Assembly: GCF_900169165.1 (NCBI RefSeq)
Contig: NZ_FXYY01000009.1
Coordinates: 1 to 64,000, forward strand
DNA length: 64,000 nucleotides
Reading direction: 5' to 3'
Source of the DNA: Brevibacterium linens ATCC 9172
Lineage (GTDB): Bacteria; Actinomycetota; Actinomycetes; Actinomycetales; Brevibacteriaceae
Shown here: piece by piece, positions 1-8,565 of the stretch
Position numbering within the stretch: position 1 is the stretch's first letter
Layout of the letters: each line of letters begins with the position of its first letter
The notes under the pieces: model-generated
The model's input: only the letters and a program-made list of their open reading frames with translations
What the model was told of the DNA's origin: nothing
Database searches by the model: none
Program-made: the position numbers and the translations under genes

Positions 1-9
1 GTCAGCCAT
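1..9 (-). CDS. First codons of a leftward gene running off the window
   Basis: Read leftward, an ATG at 9-7 is followed by codons for Ala and Asp before the window ends. An AAAGG-like ribosome binding site lies about 9 nt upstream (around 19-24), and the preceding gene on the same strand stops at 70, so this is a plausible downstream operon partner. Nothing can be said about its product. The start codon sits inside one arm of a 12-bp inverted repeat, described separately. Confidence 0.4.
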
Positions 10-65
10 CGTGGGATGCCTTTCGTGAGGTTCTTGGCGGAACTACTAGCGGGATCCCACGATGG
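6..65 (-). repeat. 12-bp inverted repeat enclosing the start codon of the leftward edge gene
   Basis: The 12 bases at 6-17 (CCATCGTGGGAT) are the exact reverse complement of 54-65, with a 36-nt loop. In leftward RNA the upstream arm begins just after the stop codon at 70-72, and the downstream arm contains the ATG at 9-7, while the likely ribosome binding site is in the loop. The stem could mask the start codon and control translation. It could also be a protein-binding repeat. Confidence 0.5.
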
Positions 66-69
66 TTCT

Positions 70-1545
70 TCACATTTTTGGGGGTGAAGTCCCTGGTGGG
101 AATGCCACCACTCTATGGGACTCACCCGCGAGCAGGCTCGTCTTCTTCGCCCCGGTCACCGACTCCCACGAGTCGGCGAGGCCGAAGATCTTGTACATCG
201 ACCGGATGCCCAACCACCGAATCGGTTCGGGCTCCCACTGCCCGGAGAAGTGATCGTTCCACGGCAGCGCGGTCAAGGGCGTTGATGCTCCGGCAGCCCG
301 ATCGAGCAGTGTCTTCGCCGCCAGATGAGTCGCCGTCACCCCGTGTCCGGCATAGCCGCGGGCCACTCCGATGCGCTGTGTGGGATCGAAGAAGATGCCG
401 GCGCACCAGTCTCTGGTCACTCCGAGCGCACCGCGCCAGGCATGAGCAACCTCGAACTCGAGGTCCGGGAAGAGCGAGGACAGGCGCCCGGCCAACAGGT
501 CGACCACCTCGGCGGGGACCTCACCGTCACCGGGCAGACCCGACCGGAAAGCATAGGGCGCCCCACGGCCGCCGAGCGCGATCCGGCCATCGGCCGTGCG
601 CTGGGCATAGATGAACGTGTGCGCCGTGTCGCCGAGGCATTCGCGCCCCTCCCAGCCGATCGACGCCCACGCCTCGTCCGCCAGCGGCTCGGTTGCGATC
701 ATCGACGAGAACACCGGGATGACCTGACGTCCGGCCAGGCCCGGCAGGTCGCCGCCGACCGTGTCCGAATACCCCTCGAGACACACGAAGATCGTGTCCG
801 CGCGCACCGGCCCGCGGTCCGTGGCGACCGAATTCTTTCGGATATGCCTCGCCGAGGTGGCTTCGCAGATGGTCACGCCCGATTCCCTGAGGACGTGACT
901 GAGTCCGCGGGTGAGCAGTGCAGGATCGATGGCGGCGGTACCGGGGAAGTAGAGGCTGCCGAGCGCTCCGTCGACGTTGATGCGGGCAAGAGTCGCCTCG
1001 GCGTCGAGGAACTGCATGTCCTCGGGCCCATATCCGAATTGCTCATTGCCGGCCTCAAGGTCGCGCAGCCGGGACAGGCCGGCCTCCGTTTGAGCAATGT
1101 CGATATGGCCGCCGCGGATTTGGTGGGCATCGATGCTTTCAGCTTTGCAGACGGCGAGGACCTCGTCGATGGAGTCGAAGAGCGCGGACTGGAAGGCGCT
1201 GACGCTGGCCACACCGTCGAGCCCTGCCGAGCCGACCGGTCCGGAGGGATTGTTCTTCCGGGCACGGTCGACCGCCTCGGCGAACTTGGCGCGGTTGCCC
1301 GGCATCAGGGTCGACAGCCACCCACCGTTGCGACCGGAAGCGCCGTAGCCGATGTGGCGGGCCTCGATGATGGTGATCGCCCAATCGGGGTGGGCCTGCC
1401 TGGCGTAATAAGCCGACCACAGGCCGGTCAGTCCGCCGCCGACGATGACGAGATCCTGCTTCTCGCGTGGCAGCGGTGCGGGGTCGACGTCGTCGGCGGG
1501 GGAGGCCGCCAGCCAGTGCGAGGCTTCACCATTGAAGTAGGACAC
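70..1545 (-). CDS. FAD-dependent oxidoreductase, DadA/PuuB-like
   Basis: This 491-aa protein belongs to the DAO/glycine oxidase-like flavoenzymes that oxidise an amine or amino acid substrate using FAD. The Rossmann nucleotide-binding motif GGGLTG is at residues 36-41, and a GASGRNGGW segment typical of gamma-glutamylputrescine oxidase-like members is near residues 69-77. The GTG start at 1545 follows an AGGAG site by about 8 nt. A leftward gene begins 61 nt beyond its stop and may share the transcript. A cupin gene lies divergently upstream. The substrate cannot be read from sequence. A short ACCGACG/CGTCGGT inverted repeat at 1608-1636 lies in the divergent intergenic region and might be an operator. 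Confidence 0.8.
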   Translation of the reverse strand: MSYFNGEASHWLAASPADDVDPAPLPREKQDLVIVGGGLTGLWSAYYARQAHPDWAITIIEARHIGYGASGRNGGWLSTLMPGNRAKFAEAVDRARKNNPSGPVGSAGLDGVASVSAFQSALFDSIDEVLAVCKAESIDAHQIRGGHIDIAQTEAGLSRLRDLEAGNEQFGYGPEDMQFLDAEATLARINVDGALGSLYFPGTAAIDPALLTRGLSHVLRESGVTICEATSARHIRKNSVATDRGPVRADTIFVCLEGYSDTVGGDLPGLAGRQVIPVFSSMIATEPLADEAWASIGWEGRECLGDTAHTFIYAQRTADGRIALGGRGAPYAFRSGLPGDGEVPAEVVDLLAGRLSSLFPDLEFEVAHAWRGALGVTRDWCAGIFFDPTQRIGVARGYAGHGVTATHLAAKTLLDRAAGASTPLTALPWNDHFSGQWEPEPIRWLGIRSMYKIFGLADSWESVTGAKKTSLLAGESHRVVAFPPGTSPPKM

Positions 1546-1711
1546 GGATCAACTCCTGAACTCGAGGCAGAACAGACGGTCGCCTACGGAATCAGTTCTA
1601 TCCCACGACCGACGGGAAGTAAATAGTTGCGTCGGTTCAGATCAGATGCTGAAACGAGCTCGGCACCCTACTGATTTCTTCGCCTTGCGGAGAGTGGGCG
1701 GGCTGTCTGCC

Positions 1712-1717
1712 TACACT
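1712..1717 (+). promoter_or_regulatory. -10 box for a leaderless cupin mRNA
   Basis: TACACT ends 6 nt before the ATG at 1724, so transcription would start at or next to the start codon. There is no ribosome binding site in front of that ATG. Leaderless mRNAs of this form are common in actinobacteria. Confidence 0.5.
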
Positions 1718-1723
1718 GGTCGC

Positions 1724-2146
1724 ATGAGCGCAATGGAGCCGATCAACACCCACGATTTCCCACTCAGCCACGAACCCGTCGAGGAATGGCAGAATGTTTC
1801 GGCCGCCTCGGCGGGAGAAGCCGACACGGTCGAGTCGCTCGAGTCGGAAGGATCGGCCGCCTCGGCGAAGGAGTCGGTGACGACGGGATTCGCCGAACTC
1901 GGCACCATCGGGGGAGCCGACTTCGGCCTGTGGGAGATGAGCGCGGGATCGATGCGCGATATCGAAGGTCACGAGGTCTTCCTCGTCATCTCCGGGACCG
2001 GACGCGTCGAATTCGACGAACCCCTTCGTGACCCCATCGAACTGGTGCCGGGGTCGCTGGTCCGCCTCGATGCCGGGATGAAGACCCGCTGGTACATCGA
2101 TGGGGCGCCGCTGCGGAAGCTGTTCATCGCGCCCAGCGAAGGGTGA
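1724..2146 (+). CDS. Cupin domain protein (EutQ/DUF861-like)
   Basis: The 140-aa product has a single cupin fold in its second half. A glycine- and beta-rich core around residues 75-95 contains His-Glu followed by a GTGRVEF-type turn, and a PGSLVRLDAGMKTRW segment matches the second cupin motif of the DUF861 type. The first 55 residues are Ser/Glu/Ala-rich and low in complexity, and two CCGCCTCGGCG repeats fall in that part. An upstream in-frame extension to 1646 exists, but the -10 box directly before 1724 and the lack of a ribosome binding site favour a leaderless start here. It is divergent from the FAD oxidoreductase, a pairing often seen in amine catabolism. Its role is unknown. Confidence 0.7.
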   Translation: MSAMEPINTHDFPLSHEPVEEWQNVSAASAGEADTVESLESEGSAASAKESVTTGFAELGTIGGADFGLWEMSAGSMRDIEGHEVFLVISGTGRVEFDEPLRDPIELVPGSLVRLDAGMKTRWYIDGAPLRKLFIAPSEG

Positions 2147-2259
2147 ACTTCTGGTGAGCAGGGTGCGCAGGGCTGAGGTAGTCGGGAAAACGTCAGGGGC
2201 GCGGGTCATCCTCGTTGAGTATTGTCGAAGACAGCCCGATCGGACGAAAGGGATCGACG

Positions 2260-2817
2260 ATGATCGACTTGGCCCACCCGCGCGACCTCGTCATGATCGG
2301 CGCGATCTTCGGACTTGCTGCGTTCATCTGGTCGGGCTGGGCACAGGAAGCGCCGCCCAAAGCACTGGTCTGGCGACTCGTGCTCGCCGGGCTTGGAGTC
2401 GCGGGACTCGCCCTCGCCGTACCGAGCATTCTCACCGCCATCGGCAATTGGGCGGAACCCAGTGCCTTCAGCGCCGGGACGTCCGCGTTCACGCTCTACC
2501 TCATCGTATTCTGGGCGGAGATCATCATCGGGGCGGTGGCGAGCTTCTACCTCATTCGCGTAGGTCAGGCCGAGAACGTCGCCCCGCTCATCCTCGCGAT
2601 CGTCGGAGTCCACTTCTTCACGCTCGCCGTTGTGTTCGGGCAGCCCGTCCTCCATCTGGCGGGGCTGCTGCTGACGGTCATCGCAGTCGTGGCATTCGTC
2701 CTGCCGCGCGAGACTGCCGCGCCGAGCTTCTGGTGCGGCATCCTCGGTGCTCCGGTCTTCCTCGGCATCGGCCTGTGGTGTCTGCTGGCTGGTCGCAGCG
2801 CGCTCAGCGCCGGATGA
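2260..2817 (+). CDS. Hydrophobic membrane protein, unknown function
   Basis: The 185-aa product has about six hydrophobic segments spread over its whole length and few charged residues, so it should be an integral membrane protein. I chose the ATG at 2260 because a GAAAGGG site lies 7 nt upstream. A longer reading from 2215 has no such signal and adds a polar leader. A TATTGT -10-like box is at 2220-2225. I do not recognise the family, and no catalytic motif is visible. Confidence 0.6.
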   Translation: MIDLAHPRDLVMIGAIFGLAAFIWSGWAQEAPPKALVWRLVLAGLGVAGLALAVPSILTAIGNWAEPSAFSAGTSAFTLYLIVFWAEIIIGAVASFYLIRVGQAENVAPLILAIVGVHFFTLAVVFGQPVLHLAGLLLTVIAVVAFVLPRETAAPSFWCGILGAPVFLGIGLWCLLAGRSALSAG

Positions 2818-2986
2818 AACTCGGACACCGCTGACAACCCCTGGTCAGGTGCTCTATCGTGAGTGAACCGGTGCACACCGTGCCCTGGGACGGTTCCGTC
2901 CTACGGCGCGCAGCACCCACGGACACCCCAGCACGGATACCTCAGTATTGCCCTCGAAGAGATGGACCACGAAGAAGGAGCCGACG

Positions 2987-4180
2987 ATGAAGACTGCTCG
3001 CCGCTTGGACAACCTCGGCACCGAGACCGCGTTCCGCGTGGCCCAAGCCGCGGCCGACTGGAAGGCTCGCGGCAATGAGGTGTTCCCGTTCCACCTCGGC
3101 GATCTCAATTTCCCGCTGGCTGGCCACATCGTCGAAGCCCTCGACCAGGCGATCGCCGACGGCAGGACCGGCTACTGCCCTGGACCGGGAATCCCGGAAC
3201 TGCGGGAGGCGCTCGCCGATGACATCGGCTCGCGGCGCGGAATGACGATCGACCCCGCCGAGGTGGTCGTGACCACCGGGGGCAAGCCCGTGATCACGAA
3301 ATTCCTCCAAGCGGTGATGAACCCCGGCGAAGGTGTGCTCTACCCGAATCCCGGGTTCCCCATCTACGAGTCCCAGATCGAATACCTCGGCGGCACGGCG
3401 CTTCCCTACCGGTACGTCCCGACCTCCGACGGGTTCGCCATCGACCTCGACCACCTGCGGGCATCGATCGATGAGAACACCACGGCCATCATCTACAACG
3501 ACCTGCAGAATCCGATCTCCGCGGAATCCACCCCGGGTGAGCGTGAGGCCATCGCCGCGATCGCGCAGGAATTCGACCTGTGGGTGCTCTCCGATGAGGC
3601 GTACTTCGAGATGCGCTATCGCGGGAAGTCGCAGTCGATCGCCGCGCTGCCGGGCATGCGCGAGCGCACCGTCATCCTCTACACGTTCTCGAAGAAGTAC
3701 GCGATGACCGGGTCACGGCTCGGCTGTGCGGTGGCGCCGAAGGGAGTCGCCGAGGCGATCTCGCTGATGAACACCAACGACGAATCGTGCACGAACCAGT
3801 ACGTGCAGTGGGCGGGCATCGCTGCCCTGCGCGGACCGCAGGGGCCGGTGGGGCAGATGTTGGAGGTGCTGCGCAAACGGCGCGATGCCACCTGTCGACT
3901 CATCAATGAGATCCCCGGCATGAGTGTGGCGACCCCGGGGTCGACGTTCTACGTCTTCCCCGATGTCACCGAGGCGATGGAGGCGAAGGGAATCGCGACT
4001 CTGGCCGACTTCTCCACCGAGGCGCTGCATGCCACGGGAGTGTCATTCTGCACTCGCGAGCATTTCGGCTCACCACAGCCCGGTGAGGACCGGTCGTATA
4101 TCCGTCTGGCCTATTCGGGTATCGATGAAACCGCGATCACTCGCGGCCTGGGCCGCCTCAAGGAGTGGATCGAATCCTGA
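2987..4180 (+). CDS. PLP-dependent class I/II aminotransferase
   Basis: The 397-aa protein has the fold-type I aminotransferase layout. The motif SKKYAMTGSRLG carries the PLP Schiff-base lysine (Lys236), with a YNDLQNP segment and a SDEAYFEM segment (the Asp that pairs with the pyridine nitrogen) before it. The C-terminus has a conserved Arg in a YIRLAYSG context. The ATG at 2987 is preceded by GAAGGAG at a spacing of 6, so the longer in-frame reading from 2948 was not used. It stands alone between a membrane protein and a convergent thioesterase. Members of this family include aspartate- and alanine-type transaminases, and the substrate is undetermined. Confidence 0.85.
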   Translation: MKTARRLDNLGTETAFRVAQAAADWKARGNEVFPFHLGDLNFPLAGHIVEALDQAIADGRTGYCPGPGIPELREALADDIGSRRGMTIDPAEVVVTTGGKPVITKFLQAVMNPGEGVLYPNPGFPIYESQIEYLGGTALPYRYVPTSDGFAIDLDHLRASIDENTTAIIYNDLQNPISAESTPGEREAIAAIAQEFDLWVLSDEAYFEMRYRGKSQSIAALPGMRERTVILYTFSKKYAMTGSRLGCAVAPKGVAEAISLMNTNDESCTNQYVQWAGIAALRGPQGPVGQMLEVLRKRRDATCRLINEIPGMSVATPGSTFYVFPDVTEAMEAKGIATLADFSTEALHATGVSFCTREHFGSPQPGEDRSYIRLAYSGIDETAITRGLGRLKEWIES

Positions 4181-4190
4181 ACCGGCCGGG

Positions 4191-4216
4191 GCCGGCCGTG
4201 CGGTGGGGCGGCCGGC
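4191..4216. terminator. Bidirectional hairpin between convergent genes
   Basis: GCCGGCCG at 4191-4198 pairs perfectly with CGGCCGGC at 4209-4216 across a 10-nt loop. It begins 11 nt after the aminotransferase stop and lies in the convergent gap before the thioesterase stop at 4270. There is no U tract. Confidence 0.5.
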
Positions 4217-4269
4217 AATGGCGATTCGGGTGCAGCCGAGAGTGCAAGCCACGCACGACGGCGGCTCGG

Positions 4270-4812
4270 CTAGTTCCAGCTGCTCCGGGCAGGCCGCCGA
4301 GTGCTCGGCAGTGCATTGTCGCGGCGCCACTCGTGGAGCCAGTCGGGCAGTTCAGGTGCATTCTCCGGCACCCCGAACGCCTCGATGAGGTCGTCCCTGG
4401 TGAGCGGGCCACTGTCTGAGATCACGCGTGTGGCGACATAGGCGCGGGTGTAGATCTCTCCGTCGACGACCAGACGGTGTTCGAAGAACACGGTGCGCTC
4501 ATCGATGCCGCAGATCTTGGTCTCGAGGCTGTAGCGCTGCCAGAGTTTCAGCGACTTGCGGAAGCTGATGGTCTCGGCACTGACGACACCGGTCCAGCCG
4601 CGGTCACGCATCGCCTGCCATGCTCCGCTGCGCACCATCATGTCGAGTCGACCGAGGTCCATGATCGAGAAGTATTTGCCGTTGTTGAGATGCATGAAGA
4701 TGTCGATCTCGCCCAGGTGAACGCGCATGGGCAGGGAGTACGTGTCCCAGATATCGCGCGCAGTGCGTCGATGGGACCTGAGCAGGTGCAGAATCATGCG
4801 GAAGAAGTGCAT
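4270..4812 (-). CDS. Acyl-CoA thioesterase, hotdog fold (4HBT/THEM6-like)
   Basis: The 180-aa product matches the single-hotdog thioesterase family that hydrolyses acyl-CoA. The sequence GEIDIFMHLNNGKYFSIMDLG near residues 34-54 is the typical active-site helix (asparagine and aspartate positions), followed by beta strands ending with TRVISDSG. The N-terminus has a short hydrophobic stretch. The ATG at 4812 has no ribosome binding site, but a TAACAT box at 4825-4820 ends 7 nt before it, consistent with a leaderless mRNA. It is convergent with the aminotransferase gene. The acyl chain specificity is unknown. Confidence 0.75.
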   Translation of the reverse strand: MHFFRMILHLLRSHRRTARDIWDTYSLPMRVHLGEIDIFMHLNNGKYFSIMDLGRLDMMVRSGAWQAMRDRGWTGVVSAETISFRKSLKLWQRYSLETKICGIDERTVFFEHRLVVDGEIYTRAYVATRVISDSGPLTRDDLIEAFGVPENAPELPDWLHEWRRDNALPSTRRPARSSWN

Positions 4813-4819
4813 ACGATCT

Positions 4820-4825
4820 ATGTTA
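4820..4825 (-). promoter_or_regulatory. -10 box for the thioesterase gene
   Basis: On the minus strand TAACAT is followed by 7 nt and then ATG. No Shine-Dalgarno sequence is present, which fits a leaderless transcript. Confidence 0.45.
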
Positions 4826-4965
4826 CTTCAGGGTATCTTTCTGCGTGGGGCCCTCTGCTTCGTCAGATAGGCGGCACCGCATTCTGCTGGGTGGGCGTCA
4901 CTGCGGAGGGGAACGTCACCACGGATCAGGCGTTACCAGGGGCGGGGGCGCGGCCCCGGGCTTGG

Positions 4966-5035
4966 AGATCCGCCTCGGGTGAGGCGTCACCACGGATGGG
5001 AAACGCTGCCATGGACCTGAGGACCCGCCTCGGCG
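4966..5035 (-). terminator. GC-rich hairpins downstream of lgt
   Basis: In the 233-nt gap after the lgt stop, a CGCCTC-GGGT-GAGGCG stem-loop lies around 4972-4987, with a GC-rich GGGGC/GCCCC hairpin beyond it. A copy of the CCGCCTCGGCG 11-mer is at 5025-5035. The sequence CGTCACCACGGAT also occurs twice in the gap, at about 4914 and 4986. Termination is likely but there is no U tract. Confidence 0.35.
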
Positions 5036-5045
5036 AGGGTTTCCG

Positions 5046-5972
5046 TCAGTCCTTCGCAGGCTGGGGTTCGTGCCCGGGGATGAACGGTGATTCTTCGGGT
5101 TCGGGGTGGCGTTTCCACTGGACGAGCATGATGATGACGCCGAGTGCGACGGCGCCGATCGCGCCCCAGACATTCGTCCGCAGGCCGAGGATGACGAAGC
5201 TCGGGTCGAGGCGGATGGATTCCCAGACGATGCGGCCGGCGCCGTACCACATGAGGTAGACGGCGAAGAGGCGTCCCCACTGGAAGAAGATGTGGCGGGA
5301 CAGGTAGAGCAGGACGAGCGCGCCGAGGCTGTTCCAGATGACCTCGTAGAGGAACGTCGGGTGGAAGAGCGTGCCGGGGGGAGTGCCCAGCGGAATGGCC
5401 GGGTTGCCGGGATCGATCTCGAGACCCCAGGGCAGGGTGGTCGGCAGGCCGAAGAGCTCCTGGTTGAACCAGTTGCCGAAGCGTCCGCAGGCTTGGGCGA
5501 GGATGAGGCCCGGGGCCAGGGCATCGAGCAGGGTGGTGAGTTTGAGGCCGAGCCTGCGGCACATGATCCACGCGCCCAAGGTGCCGCCGATGAGCGAGCC
5601 GAAGATGGCGATGCCGCCCTCCCAGATCGCCCAGACCGAGCCGGGTTCGAACGGATTCCAGGGATTGCGGCCGGGTCCGAAGTAGTCCGTGTAGTGCGTG
5701 ATGACGTGGTAGATGCGGGCGAAGACGATGGCCATCGGGACGGCCAGAGTCGCGATGTCGAGGACCTGCCAGTCCTCGACGCCGCGCTTGGTCAGGCGAC
5801 GGTTGGTCAGCACGATGGCGATGATGATGCCCACGAGGATGCACAGCGCATAGAAGTGGATCGTCAGCGGTCCGAGTTGGAAGCTCGAGATGGACGGGCT
5901 GGGGATCGCTGCCGAGATGTCGTGCGGAAGGGGGGTCTCGGCGAGGAGTGCGCTCGTGGGAACTGCAGGCAT
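5046..5972 (-). CDS. lgt: Prolipoprotein diacylglyceryl transferase
   Basis: Lgt transfers diacylglycerol from phosphatidylglycerol to the lipobox cysteine of prolipoproteins in the cytoplasmic membrane. The 308-aa product has about seven membrane segments and the family signature GRFGNWFNQELFG around residues 163-175. Other conserved parts are HFYALCILVGI, WEGGIAIFGSLIGG and HPTFLYEVIWN. The length fits actinobacterial Lgt, with a short polar C-terminal tail. In many actinobacteria lgt sits near trp genes, but here its neighbours are a thioesterase gene and a DUF222/HNH gene, so it seems to be a single-gene unit. Confidence 0.93.
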   Translation of the reverse strand: MPAVPTSALLAETPLPHDISAAIPSPSISSFQLGPLTIHFYALCILVGIIIAIVLTNRRLTKRGVEDWQVLDIATLAVPMAIVFARIYHVITHYTDYFGPGRNPWNPFEPGSVWAIWEGGIAIFGSLIGGTLGAWIMCRRLGLKLTTLLDALAPGLILAQACGRFGNWFNQELFGLPTTLPWGLEIDPGNPAIPLGTPPGTLFHPTFLYEVIWNSLGALVLLYLSRHIFFQWGRLFAVYLMWYGAGRIVWESIRLDPSFVILGLRTNVWGAIGAVALGVIIMLVQWKRHPEPEESPFIPGHEPQPAKD

Positions 5973-6103
5973 GAGCCCAGTCTATTTGTGGTGGCTGGGA
6001 ATCGCGCATTCGCTGGAACTGAGCGTGCGGCAGGCAGTGGCCGGTGGTGCGGGCCGACGGGTGCGTGTTGGCACAGCGGTGCCCTTGAAGCAGTCCTGCG
6101 CAG

Positions 6104-8251
6104 CTACGTGCCGAAGAGGCCGTCGATGATGTCGTCGGTGATGAACCTCGAGTGGAGGATCGGCGTGCGAGCGGGGTCGATGCTTTCGGGCGGTCGCCAT
6201 GCCGGTCGCCCGTCGGTGAGCATGAAGACTTCCCAGTCGGAGCGATCCATGAGGTGGTGGTGGAAGGAGCAAAGACAACACATGTTGTTGATGTCGGTCT
6301 TGCCGCCCCTGGCGTGCGGCACAACATGGTTCACATCGCACCATCCAGGGGGCGCGTCACATCCAGGGAACACGCATCCGCGGTCTCGAGCGGTGATGAT
6401 CGCGGTCTGCTTCTTGTTGGCGAAGCGCTGATCTGTGCAGACTTCCACCGTGCGAGCCTTTTCGTCCATCAGATGGAAGAAGACAGTGCCGTTGAGACCA
6501 CGTCGAGTGATGTCGTCCATAGGGAAACGGTCGCCGGAGCCTGTGGTGGCTTCGCCGGTGCCGTTGGCGATGTCGGACGCTTTTGCTGTGACGACCAGAG
6601 CGTAGGGCGAGCCCTTGGCGGCTTCTTTCATGCTGATGCGCGAGATGAGAGTGGCGAAACGCTCGTAGATCCAGGCCTTCGCATTAGGCTGCTCGCTCAT
6701 GAGATCGACGGACGCTCCATCGGGGCGGACACCGTGGCCGGCAGGAACGGACCGATTGGCAGAGGAGTCTTCGGATTCGCCGGCGGCCTCGATGACGGCC
6801 CACGGTGGAGCATCGAAGCGATCTCCGGTGAGGACGGCGTCGAGAGGCTCGAACTTTTCCTCGGCGCTCGAGGATCCAGCTGTGCTTGTTGTGTTGTCTG
6901 TCGCTGTGGCGTCTTTCGCGGATTGGATTCTTGAGGTCAGCAGTCCGTGCAGTTCGGATCCCGCTACAGGGTCGAGGACGCCCTCCAGCCTCCAGTCTCC
7001 GTTGCGCTTGGGCCGGGCAGTGATGAAATAGGCGGAACGGTCGCTGGGGTCGAGCGGCTCGGCGCCGTCGGGGTCGATGACAGCGAGCATCTGACGGAAG
7101 ATGTCGCGGAGCTCGCTGACAGTCACCGACTTCCCGTACTTGACGAGGTCGGTTTCCACGCGGGACCTCGTCTCGTGGTCCACCCAGGCGGGCAGCGCCT
7201 TGAGGCAGTCTTCGATGACAGTGAGATGTTCCGTGGGCAGGGTGCCGAGGTGGAGCTGTTCGGCGACGAGCGGGTGTTCGGGCTCAAGCGGTTGGCCGTC
7301 GAGAGCGACTCGTCCGCCGAGATTCTCCGCGAGCTTTGCCCGACGGTTCGCTTCTCGACCCGAGAGGTTGAGGCGTTCCTGGATGAGCGCCTTGGTCGAC
7401 TTGGCGCCGCTGTCTTTGGGGGTGCCGACGCGTTCGTAGACGGCAAGTGCCAGTGTGGACAGGGATTCACTCAGCCGACGCAGCGCCTCAGCCCCATCGA
7501 TGACCTGCAGGGCTTCGCCGGGCCCCATCGGCCGGTCGAATGCCCGAAGCCCTGCGACCAGTCCGGTCAGGGAGGCGATCGAGTCGGTGATCTCGGGAGT
7601 GCTCGCGGCAAGATCGTTCCAAGCGGAGTCGGTGAGGACTGGGTGAAGCGAGGTCGGTCGCTGAGTATCGTCTCCAGTCTCGAGCTGAGCGGCGGCGGGG
7701 GTGCTTGTGGTGGCCGGGGCGGCGGAATCAGTGGATGCAGGCTGCGTGGTTGAGCGGTTTTGCTCACTTGTTTCGAACAGTGCGGTCGGGTTCGGCTGTG
7801 AAAGCGAGTCCGTCGGAGCGTTCGGCTCGACCTCGGTGGATGATGCTGAAGCGTCGGCTGCATTCGGGTGTTCGGTGTCGGCAGTCGACGCAGCTTCGTT
7901 CTGCTCTTCGCCGTCGTTCGAGACGGGGCCAGTCGCTACGGGGTCGGTCGCTACGGGGTCGGTCGCCACGGGGTCAAGGGCCTCGAAGACCTCGGCGAAG
8001 TGGTGGCCGCTGAGGTCGAGCCCGGCTGCCTTGAGCTGCTCAGCCAGAGATTCAGGGCGTGGTGACTCGCTTTCGGGGTGCGCGGGGGCGTTGTCCGCGG
8101 CGTCACGAGCGGCACGAGAGGGGACGTTGGTGGGATCTGTGGGGACCGAGGCGTTCGGTGGCCGTCGACTCGCCCCGCCGCGTGAGTCAGCGGCAGCGCG
8201 GCGGTCGCGCTTTCCTGACTTGCGTCGCTTGCGGTCGGGGGTGAATGTCAT
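6104..8251 (-). CDS. DUF222 / HNH endonuclease domain protein (13E12 family)
   Basis: The 715-aa product has a long low-complexity N-terminus (Ser, Thr, Pro, Glu and Ala rich, residues about 1-215), a DUF222 region (about 225-530), and a C-terminal HNH nuclease domain. The last has a zinc-binding CVFPGCD, then DVNHVVPHARGG with the catalytic His, then LCSFHHH, near residues 625-666. Residues DPVAT are repeated three times, encoded by a 15-bp tandem repeat at about 7930-7975. Proteins of this type occur in many copies in actinobacterial genomes and are thought to be mobile or selfish, but their function is not established. It has an unusually consensus-like promoter, listed separately. Confidence 0.85.
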   Translation of the reverse strand: MTFTPDRKRRKSGKRDRRAAADSRGGASRRPPNASVPTDPTNVPSRAARDAADNAPAHPESESPRPESLAEQLKAAGLDLSGHHFAEVFEALDPVATDPVATDPVATGPVSNDGEEQNEAASTADTEHPNAADASASSTEVEPNAPTDSLSQPNPTALFETSEQNRSTTQPASTDSAAPATTSTPAAAQLETGDDTQRPTSLHPVLTDSAWNDLAASTPEITDSIASLTGLVAGLRAFDRPMGPGEALQVIDGAEALRRLSESLSTLALAVYERVGTPKDSGAKSTKALIQERLNLSGREANRRAKLAENLGGRVALDGQPLEPEHPLVAEQLHLGTLPTEHLTVIEDCLKALPAWVDHETRSRVETDLVKYGKSVTVSELRDIFRQMLAVIDPDGAEPLDPSDRSAYFITARPKRNGDWRLEGVLDPVAGSELHGLLTSRIQSAKDATATDNTTSTAGSSSAEEKFEPLDAVLTGDRFDAPPWAVIEAAGESEDSSANRSVPAGHGVRPDGASVDLMSEQPNAKAWIYERFATLISRISMKEAAKGSPYALVVTAKASDIANGTGEATTGSGDRFPMDDITRRGLNGTVFFHLMDEKARTVEVCTDQRFANKKQTAIITARDRGCVFPGCDAPPGWCDVNHVVPHARGGKTDINNMCCLCSFHHHLMDRSDWEVFMLTDGRPAWRPPESIDPARTPILHSRFITDDIIDGLFGT
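7930..7975. repeat. 15-bp tandem repeat inside the HNH gene
   Basis: GGGTCGGTCGCTACG is repeated about three times, with one base changed in the last copy, and encodes DPVAT repeats in the low-complexity N-terminal part of the HNH protein. The unit keeps the reading frame, so copy-number change would alter length without breaking the gene. Confidence 0.75.
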
Positions 8252-8565
8252 CGCTGTCGAGTTCCGTTCGCCGTTGAAGGTCTCTTACTGAAATTATAGG
8301 CAGTCGTGATGGAGAAAACAATAGAAACTTCGAAAAACATTCGATTAGAATTGTCGTTACACTTGAGAATGACTATTGAGATGATGGTCACCGCGTCATT
8401 GACGTGTTTGAGGATGATTCTATCTGTCGGCACCGACACGAGATCGACGTGAAACTGACCCGAGATCGACGCGGATTGCCGCGGCGGTCAAAGGCTCCGC
8501 GGCGAACCGCCTCGGCGGGGCTGTGTCTGCATGCATGGCCGCTGCGGGTGGGATGATGAGGGATT
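8252..8565. other. AT-rich divergent intergenic region
   Basis: These 314 bases separate the leftward HNH gene from the rightward LysR gene and are visibly richer in A/T than the rest of the window, especially 8285-8420. They hold the HNH promoter at 8293-8321, a repeated GAGATCGACG (about 8441 and 8462), and one CCGCCTCGGCG copy at 8507-8517. No open frame of substance is present. Confidence 0.6.
8293..8321 (-). promoter_or_regulatory. Near-consensus sigma-70 promoter of the HNH gene
   Basis: On the minus strand TTGTTT (8321-8316) is followed by exactly 17 nt and then a perfect TATAAT (8298-8293). The predicted start of transcription is near 8286, giving a leader of about 35 nt before the ATG at 8251. 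This is the best promoter match in the window. Confidence 0.75.

Noticed and set aside
325..1626. 433-codon open frame on the plus strand across the FAD oxidoreductase
   Set aside because: The minus strand holds an intact flavoenzyme with all motifs, and the plus frame has none.
7930..7975. Tandem repeats in the HNH gene as a CRISPR array
   Set aside because: The units are only 15 bp with no spacers and encode DPVAT repeats in frame.
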